Of a stretch of DNA of 14,714 nucleotides, positions 8,421 to 14,714 are shown piece after piece; within the stretch, counting starts at the first letter, position 1, and each line of letters begins with the position of its first letter. Position numbers and translations under genes: made by a program. The notes under the pieces were generated by a model. It was not told the origin of the DNA and ran no database searches. It saw only the letters and a list, made by a program, of their open reading frames with translations. The stretch is from Rhynchonema sp. JSB1_4 (lineage: Eukaryota > Nematoda > Chromadorea > Monhysterida > Xyalidae): NCBI GenBank assembly GCA_030248065.1, contig JASAMV010004973.1, forward strand, positions 1 to 14,714, given 5' to 3'.

Positions 8421-9208
8421 CAGGGTTGGATTAAAAAATTTTTTTATTATCGAACTTTTTTTTTTTAAAAAAAAAACTTTTTAAAATTTTTTTTTTAAAA
8501 ATCACTTTTTTTTATTCCGGACCCCCAAAAAATTGGTTTCTAGAAAAATGAAATTTCTGAAATCATGTTACTTAGGTATGTTTTGAGGGACACTAAAGAG
8601 AACTTCTCCACTGACTTGCATGTTTATGTCGATCACCTGCGATCTAGCCCATTTGGTCATAATTTGAGAACCCGCCCGAAGGTAACTCTGTGGGCATATA
8701 TGACAAAGGGAAGACCAACCTTCTGTTTGTGAATTTGGGGATAAATTTGAAGAGAGATAAAGAGTTACACCACGCTCATGTTGTGTAACAAAAGCAACAA
8801 ATGACAAATCCACACAACTGCAAATAGGCGAGCAAAGTGGAGTCTGTCGATAGCTTACGTCGATAGCTCAATAACTGCACAGTATACGGTATGGGGTGTC
8901 CTATATTATACGTGCAGCGATTGTTGGGATGTCTGGGAACTGTATGAGTCCATTACAACGCCATTTTAAACTGAAATATAAGCGCCGCAGGCGATTTTTT
9001 GAGAATGATGAGCAATAAAACGCATGAAAACATACATTTTTACCTTAAAAAAGTGAGAAAATAACGAAAAAAAGGGAAAAAATAATAAAAAAAAGTGGAC
9101 TTACTTTTTAAAATTTTAAAATAAAAAAAGTGGCCAACTTTTTTTTTTTAAAAAAAAAAATTTTTTTTTTACAAAAAAATTTTTACTTTTTTTTTTAATC
9201 CAACCCTG
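8421..9208. mobile_element. hAT-type non-autonomous DNA transposon (788 bp)
   Basis: The ends are CAGGGTTGGATTAAAAAA and its inverted copy TTTTTTAATCCAACCCTG, bordered by a perfect 8-bp duplication GGCTTTAC. CAG..CTG termini with an 8-bp duplication are diagnostic of the hAT superfamily. Inside the termini are long A- and T-runs (about 8430-8515 and 9040-9199), themselves roughly inverted copies, and an unrelated core. No hAT transposase or dimerisation domain is seen; an 81-codon minus-strand ORF at 8568-8813 in the core is unrecognised. The exact duplication suggests a relatively young insertion. Confidence 0.85.
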
Positions 9209-9216
9209 GGCTTTAC
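9209..9216. repeat. Right 8-bp target-site duplication of the hAT-type element
   Basis: An exact copy of the GGCTTTAC that precedes the element. Confidence 0.9.
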
Positions 9217-9833
9217 GCTGTTCCTTCAAATTTTAGCTTTGCATTTTGTTGACGATATTAGCTGTCGGCTGACTGGTACAGCGTAGCAGGTGGAGCACCA
9301 CCCGCTTTTGTTTATTGTTGACTGAAAATTAGCTCGCGCACGGCTTTTGAACGTAGAGGGAGGACCACACAGACACCACAGTATTATCTCACGCCCGAGT
9401 GGCAGTAACAGTGAGCCCCCCATAAAATAACTATGAGCACTTTTTGGGAACTGATGGACTTTCATAATATGATTGATAAAGTGGTACCCCAGTTTCAAAT
9501 AAGCTCGATGTTCGAAAAACGTGCTGCGCAGCGTGCTGTGTGTTTGGGTTGAGCGATAAAAAAACAAATAAAACAAAGCCCAATGTGTACTGTTGTGTGC
9601 TTCAAACATCAAACTTAAAGCACAACACAGGTGTTATCACCATTATTTTTATTCTGGTTTTGTTTTGTTCCAAGCAATTTCATTTCAATCTCATTTTCTG
9701 CGCGTTTAGCTTCTTCACACTTCAACAGAATGTGCTTGCCTCCTCCAGGCAGTTCGTTCTGCAAAAATTTGTTGTTTTGATCAAAATATGCTCTTGCCCT
9801 ACGAACTACCGAAGAATGCCGACCAGGTTCCCT
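9217..9833. other. Intergenic stretch, nothing recognised
   Basis: ORFs on both strands (9226-9612 minus, 9540-9866 plus) are of chance length, with no domain or splice context that I can identify. Confidence 0.45.
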
Positions 9834-9989
9834 GGGGGGCTTATTTGGGATATACTTCGGACTTAAGATTTCAAAAAAAAACTAAGTGCCCAAAATAAGC
9901 CCCAGCCCCACTATGTATAAGCATGTGAAACGTAACTGAAAATGCCCACAGATGGGGCTTATTCGGAAAAACTTCCGAATTAGCCCCCC
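9834..9989. repeat. Palindromic GGGGCTTATTCGG repeat, possible MITE remnant
   Basis: The motif GGGGCTTATTnGG occurs in alternating orientation four times: + at 9836, inverted at 9890-9903, + at 9954, and inverted at 9977-9987 as CCGAATTAGCCCC. The last two form a hairpin with a near-perfect 15-bp stem. The outer ends are GGGGGGCTTATTTGG and its degenerate inverse. No target-site duplication is evident, so the transposon class is uncertain. Confidence 0.55.
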
Positions 9990-10556
9990 TGCACGGGGAT
10001 TTGTTTGGCGTTCTCTGGTATTAAAAATTTTTGGTGACGTGTGACCATGATGTCATTACTAAGATCGGATGCATGTTATATTTTGTCTTCTCTTAATATT
10101 TTTAACGCCCAGAAATTTCGCTCGATTAACGTACGCCTAATTTCAGTGCACTTGGGTACATGGACATATGACTGTCTCCAAAACAAAATTCCAAACATTT
10201 TATTCTTGTTATTTGGCCAATAATTTTGACGTTATGCGCGAGCGTGAATTCGCTACGTGCAGCCTGCATTGCCACTTACAATTCAAGTGTTAATTTAGAA
10301 AATTGTGGTAAATTTGTGGTTTCAAATTACACAGGCAGTAATTTATTTATTACAAGTGTTTGTTGCACTTTAGTCATGGCATTGATTCATTTTCCATGGT
10401 CGGTTATTTTGAGGTCTACTACAGTGCTGACTGATAATGTTGTTTACCGGAAATTCTGTTTTTAGTTTGTCGCGTCTTTGAAAAGTGCTTTTGTAAAAAA
10501 AGCGCCAAAAAACATTAAATTTCAGAATCATATATACCGTGCCATATATCACCAAA
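9990..10556 (+). promoter_or_regulatory. 5' flank of the PPP1R3-like gene, possible leader-exon acceptor
   Basis: A candidate 3' splice site, ATTAAATTTCAG ending at 10525, lies 31 bp upstream of the ATG. It could join an upstream untranslated exon or a spliced leader. A TGACGTG element and ATGTCAT at about 10034-10057 are weak CRE-like matches. No convincing TATA box was identified; CATATATAC near 10529 is downstream of the proposed acceptor. Confidence 0.25.
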
Positions 10557-10857
10557 ATGACTCTGGTTATGTCACCAGAGTCGCTATTCCTGAACCCACC
10601 CCAACTGCCCACCAATAACCCACCGTCTGTGAACCCACCAATTCAGAAATCGTTCAAAAAGTCCCGCTTCACCGTGATTACGGTCACAAACTTTACACCA
10701 GTTGATCCTGCAAAGCCGGTTGCGGTTTCCGCTCCTGAACCAGTTCCGGTACCACGACTGGACCCCGAAATTGAACGCAATCTGCGGGAACTGCAACTTC
10801 CCGCCGCCAAGAAAACGGACAAAACTGTCGAGTCGCCGTCGAAACTGAGAAAACATG
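10557..10857 (+). CDS. PPP1R3-like exon 1
   Basis: It encodes residues 1-100, disordered-looking and Pro-rich (NPPQLPTNNPP, PEPVPVPR), with a basic cluster and the motif KKSRFTVITV at 34-43. The donor is CATG|GTATGG, phase 1, matching the two bases at the next acceptor. This is the least certain exon, because its link to the rest rests on phase, splice signals and the initiating ATG rather than a family domain. Confidence 0.65.
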
Positions 10858-13800
10858 GTATGGATGGATTGATAAGTTCGATATTTCCAAATAGAAATTT
10901 TATCTATCAAATTGTCATAAATTAATCATTGCTTCCCAAAATGTTTGGTCTCCAAAATACAGTGCTTTCTGACCATTTTTGTTTTGACTGACTTTTCCGA
11001 GATGGAAATAGGGGCGATAAGGCTCTCTGGGTGCATGCCAATGTCAATAGCGGGATATCGGAAGCAACACACGATTCTGTTCCCGTTCCTTTTGACGCAC
11101 TGCAATGTTCGTCCGGGTTCCCAGCTCTAAATGGCGTTTCTGGTGCCATATAACCAATACTTTTGTTGGGAGTTTACAACACACCATGGGGAGTTTAGAG
11201 CTGGTGCACCGCGATTACAATCATAAAACAGAGCGCGCGCCCCTGTTCTGGTTTGCCCGTCAGGCTGGGTGAGCGAGGATAGATTACAGACAACATCAGT
11301 GCGCGTTGGATTATTGACAAGTTTTCCGAAATCTGACCCAATGACCGTTAAATGGCCCTTTTCTGTGAATGCCACCGGCTCCATGGGGTGTCTAAGTATA
11401 ATTATAAGGCAGCGACCACAAGGTCCGACGTGTTGCTCGGTCCCTGGTCAGTTTAATGCCCAAAACATGCGCATAAAACTGTTGCTCTGTTTAGTTGTTG
11501 ACCACTCACATTGCACTTGAGAACGTTCTTTTTCTGCGTAAATGTTGCAACAGCTCGGCGAACAGCTCTTTAATGAAAAATCCGAAAAATCTCTGCTTCT
11601 TGCGTTTCGCTTTTTTCACTGAAATCTGTTGAAGTGTTCAGCATGTCAAACAATAATTTTGGTTTTTCTCACGGACGATAATTTGGCGCTTCTGTTCTCT
11701 GGCGCCGAAATTTGTTTGCAATGTTTTCATTGCGTGTTTCGACCCGTTTCAGAGTTCATCGTCAGTGTGAATGCATCACAGAAGTGGCCAACAGAATATT
11801 TATTGGGTGCCAAATTTCCCCGACATTAGGTTGCAATCAGGAAAATTTCATTAACTTTCAAATTTCCAGCCCCGATTTCGCCACCCACCGTTGACTTGCC
11901 ATGTCGGCCGACTACAAATGAAGAGCCGGGGTGCACCACAATGCTCACCAAAGACGACCAATTGTTCCTGGCGGTGCTCAACACGAACAGCCGATTCGGG
12001 GCTGAGCGCCTTCCTCAGGGCCGACGGTCGAGTCTGACGAATCATGCCAAGCACGACTGCTTACTGATTGATAAGGCACAACTGACCGCGCCAGCCAGTG
12101 ACAGATCGACGGTGAAATGTCTCAGATTCGAACCAATCAACCCGATTACGGATCCGAACAATAATAATCAGCAACAACAACAACATCACAAGCGAAAACA
12201 TGATCCTGATGACAATACTGACGGAGAGTCGAACAAATTGGTGATTGAAATTATTGAGACGCCATTGGATGACCCTGATGTTTCACCGCAACGCCACACC
12301 AGACTCTGCAGGGAGATTGCAAGGCGATGGGCACTCGCTCAACAGCATAGGTGCGTTCCTTCGTAGCTCTTTTTATTTTTAGAAAATGTGTAAAAGAATG
12401 AACCAAAACGTTGTGAAACAAAGCCGGCCGGTTCATAAATATGCTGGTTTGGTTTACATCGTCATTAACCCTATGAGCTCATCTGACAAGCACTACAGGA
12501 TCAACGGCTAACTGCTTTAACTGAACTGATGTTTCATAAAGATGCATTAGTCCACAGTTTATGGACCACTGTGGTGACACCAAACATATCAAAGTCGCCC
12601 AATTCTATCTGGAACAATCTTTGTGTGTCTTTTGAAGTCAGCAAAGTTTGAAAGCCTCTTTTTCAATAATAGAAACGTGAACGTGATCACGACGGACCCG
12701 ATCCGATCATCAACTCTCTTATCGCCTGACCTTCAAACAAATGTTTCATCACACTACCACCCGTGCCAAACAATTCCTCCACGTGCACAGACATCGTCCA
12801 TCGGCGCGTTACTGGATGATCGACTTTGAGCAGCCGATCGTCAATCAGGCACGATTCACTGCCAAACTGAACCGGCACAAAATCGCACTCGAAAGCGTGC
12901 ACGTGCGAACGGATATGGACATGATATACGGTATGGGGGGGGAGATTTTTCTGAGTCGATTTTTCTGCCCACCACGCTCTATCGAGTTGTTGGAATCACC
13001 CTCTTTATGGCGACCTGATTACCGGGGCCACTTCCACTTGCATATGTTGTTATAAAATGTCCATTCAGCCAGTTAGAACATTTTGAGAACTTATCCAATC
13101 TCTTCCGATTACAATAATGATCCAAATTTTCGAAACCGCCACCGCCACGGGCAGCTGTTGCGCAAGAGGGGGTGTGTTTGATATATCGCATGCCCTCCTG
13201 CGTGAATTCTCGCAACCACCTCATGTGGTGATGGCGCTTTCGAGAATGCGAGCCAATCTGACTGTCACTGGCGTTGTTATCATGCCCATTCATCCCGTTG
13301 TGCCTTTTGAATATGAACTCATCCAATCATGAAGCCCCAGCAACAGCAAAAAATGATCCTTTCCCTGATTATCAGGCAACGTCAGTGTGGTGAATGTGTG
13401 TTTCGAGAAACGCGTGTTCATTCGTCTAACGCGTGACAACTGGTCGTCGCACGTTGATTGGCCGACGGTGTACGCGAGATCGACCAATCACCATATCGAT
13501 ACGTTTGAATTTCGAATACCGATCGGATCGAATAACGATAGCGATCGGTGGGTCCCCAGGGGAGGGGGCTATTTTTTTCATATGTTTTCTTTAATTCAGT
13601 TTTTTGCTTCCTTTAATTTGTTCATGGTCGGAAACCGTCTGAATGACTGATCTGCTAACACTGTGTATAGTTATGGCGTTTGTGAAACATTTTTCGGGCC
13701 TATCACTTCAAATGGTCAATATCAAGCATTTTGAGAGAGAAAATGTCATAAATGCAGATTATGTCTTGAAGTGCGATGATTAACGTAAGGATGCGAGACA

Positions 13801-14301
13801 ATGGCAAAAGATTAGTTGTGAACGGAAGTAATTAAAAAACCGTTTTACTTTGTTGTCTTCCATGCCGATTGAGTCCTTTCTTACGCACAGTTAATATGTC
13901 AATTTATGCCTGATAAGACCTAAAAACGGTTGGCGCAAGTAACACTACTCGCTTTTATTGCCAATAAATTAAAATATTTCTAGGACGCTATGAATAGTCG
14001 CAGCTAAAAAGCAGCAATGATTTGTGTTGTGTCCACATCCTAAATGTCAAAATGTCAAAAAATATCCCCAAAAAATTGCAGACTCGAATTCTGCGCATGT
14101 TTCGTGCCGAATCCCTGTGTGCCCACAACTAGTCACCAACAGCCGGCCTTCTGGGACAACAATCATGGCTACAATTACGCGATTGTCAGGCGCGCATTGC
14201 AACAGAACAAGGATAGTCGGCCGGACTTGTGGTACGTCTCTGAACCGTGCGATGACAGCGCAGACGGGGAGGGCTCAAATGAGGAGGATCCTTATTATTA
14301 A
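10557..14301 (+). CDS. PPP1R3 family: Protein phosphatase 1 glycogen-targeting regulatory subunit (PPP1R3 family, CBM21)
   Basis: Joined exons 10557-10857, 11870-12350, 12791-12930, 13376-13547 and 14082-14301 give 437 residues. Family members bring PP1 to glycogen particles, where it dephosphorylates glycogen synthase and phosphorylase. A C-terminal CBM21 domain (about residues 270-400) binds glycogen. Its signatures are visible in order: DFEQPIVNQARF, LESVHV, FEKRVFIRLTRDNW (317-330), DTFEFRIP, RLEFCACF (365-372) and FWDNNHGYNY (388-397). Upstream, LVIEIIETPLDDP (224-236) matches the segment that follows the PP1-docking site in this family. The RVxF site itself is degenerate: the best candidate is KCLRF at 183-187, separated from that segment by an Asn/Gln/His-rich insert. 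An RFTV motif lies at 37-40. All four introns are GT-AG and phase-consistent. The ATG at 10557 is preceded by ACCAAA. The mammalian paralogue cannot be assigned. Confidence 0.88.
10858..11869 (+). other. PPP1R3-like intron 1 (1012 bp), nothing coding seen
   Basis: The largest intron in the window, with GT-AG ends and acceptor tttcaaatttccag. It contains an 11-bp inverted repeat, CCAGCTCTAAA at 11121-11131 and TTTAGAGCTGG at 11194-11204. The ORFs inside it are short and opposed on both strands. Confidence 0.65.
11870..12350 (+). CDS. PPP1R3-like exon 2
   Basis: Residues 101-261. It contains the candidate degenerate PP1-docking KCLRF (183-187), the NNNNQQQQQHH tract, an acidic/basic linker and LVIEIIETPLDDPDVSP. 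The donor CATAG|GTGCGT is a good consensus and leaves two codon bases, completed as Arg by the single A of the next exon. Confidence 0.8.
12157..12189 (+). repeat. In-frame Asn/Gln/His low-complexity tract
   Basis: AAC-(AAT)3-CAG-(CAA)4-CAT-CAC encodes N4Q5H2 (residues 197-207) inside exon 2. It lies between the candidate PP1-docking motif and the segment that normally follows it closely. Confidence 0.9.
12791..12930 (+). CDS. PPP1R3-like exon 3, start of CBM21
   Basis: Acceptor cctccacgtgcacag|ACATCG, supplying the single base required. It encodes HRPSARYWMIDFEQPIVNQA and onward, the family's F.QPS.....F..RL lead-in to CBM21. The frame is blocked by TGA at 12684, and no other AG lies between that stop and 12789, which fixes this acceptor. 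Donor TACG|GTATGG is phase 1. Confidence 0.85.
13376..13547 (+). CDS. PPP1R3-like exon 4, CBM21 core
   Basis: Acceptor ccctgattatcag|GC completes Gly, then NVSVVNVCFEKRVFIRLTRD matches the CBM21 strand GTV.V.N..FEK.V.VR.T.D.W. It continues to DTFEFRIPIGSNNDSD. Donor GATCG|GTGGGT is a good match and leaves two bases. Confidence 0.9.
14082..14301 (+). CDS. PPP1R3-like exon 5, end of CBM21 and C-terminus
   Basis: Acceptor aaaattgcag|A completes Arg. LEFCACF corresponds to the family's LEFAV.Y strand, and FWDNNHGYNYAIV to the terminal WDNN.G.NY motif. A short acidic tail (EGSNEEDPYY) follows, with TAA at 14299-14301. Confidence 0.9.
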
Positions 14302-14714
14302 CACAAGATGGACCTGAAGATGCGGTATCGAACTTGGTGATCGGAATAGATATCGGATGTGCCTTGATCATATGGTGGTACGCAGCTTTTTTGGGGAACT
14401 GCCGAGATCTACTGACACATTCGACCAATCAAAAGCTTGCTTTAGCTTTCTGGAAAAAATGTTATGTGAATGTGACCAGTCGTAATTCGATCACCAAATT
14501 TCGTACTGTACAGGCTGATGTTTCAATCGTGAATATATGTACATAACTTTGTATAAATATTGTTGCAGAATAACAAGATAATGTTTTGAAAAAGTGTGTC
14601 TTTCCCACCGATCGTGTTTTTGCTATCGTGGAATAATAATGTTGGGCAACACAAAGTATCAGTCATCAATTAGTTCAAAATCGATGTTTATCCGAAGATT
14701 TTATGGAATATGAA
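14302..14714 (+). other. 3' flank / 3' UTR of the PPP1R3-like gene
   Basis: No AATAAA is present. TATAAA at 14552-14557 is a possible variant polyadenylation hexamer. No further gene is recognised before the window ends. Confidence 0.4.

Noticed and set aside
12120..12135. Reverse-strand GGTTCGAATC resembling a tRNA B box
   Set aside because: It lies within coding exon 2 of the PPP1R3-like gene, and I saw no A box or acceptor stem at tRNA spacing.
13117..13332. 71-codon ORF between PPP1R3-like exons 3 and 4
   Set aside because: It falls in an intron whose flanking exons join in phase and give a continuous CBM21 domain. Including it would interrupt the domain.
14334..14546. 70-codon ORF downstream of the PPP1R3-like stop
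   Set aside because: It lies in the probable 3' UTR, has no ATG at its first codon and no family resemblance.

Overview
The window is animal nuclear DNA, most likely from an invertebrate bilaterian. Its two convincing genes are spliced metazoan families, and the DNA between them carries cut-and-paste transposon relics with intact target-site duplications (TSDs). There is no operon structure, no ribosome-binding-site pattern and no long single-exon gene. I cannot name the species.

Layout. Positions 1-134 look like the end of an intron. Positions 135-2755 (+) hold the last four exons of an XK-related (XKR/CED-8-like) multispanning membrane protein; its 5' part lies outside the window. Positions 2756-10556 form a 7.8-kb stretch with no convincing host gene. 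It contains a 1.4-kb PIF/Harbinger-like element (4155-5561) with a 148-bp pogo/Tigger-like MITE nested inside it (4837-4984), a TC microsatellite (7431-7454), a precursor-like hairpin (7854-7918), a 230-bp palindromic MITE flanked by TA (8152-8381), a 788-bp hAT-type element with a perfect 8-bp TSD (8421-9208), and a palindromic GC-rich repeat (9834-9989). Positions 10557-14301 (+) hold a complete five-exon gene for a 437-residue glycogen-targeting regulatory subunit of protein phosphatase 1 (PPP1R3 family, CBM21 domain). The remainder is its 3' flank.

Both gene models were assembled by hand from splice sites, reading-frame phase and family motifs. Every junction is phase-consistent. One XKR junction fits the frame only with a non-canonical GC donor, unless a conserved membrane segment is lost. 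The two genes share a strand but no evident pathway: XKR proteins act in phospholipid scrambling and membrane remodelling, PPP1R3 in glycogen metabolism.

The best leads are an RFxV motif (the SPAK/OSR1-docking consensus) in the N-terminal tail of the PPP1R3 protein together with a degenerate PP1-docking motif, the likely GC-AG intron in the XKR gene, and the Harbinger-like element whose ends each carry three copies of the terminal motif set in a palindrome-rich array. I found no clear sign of an entirely new multi-gene system.
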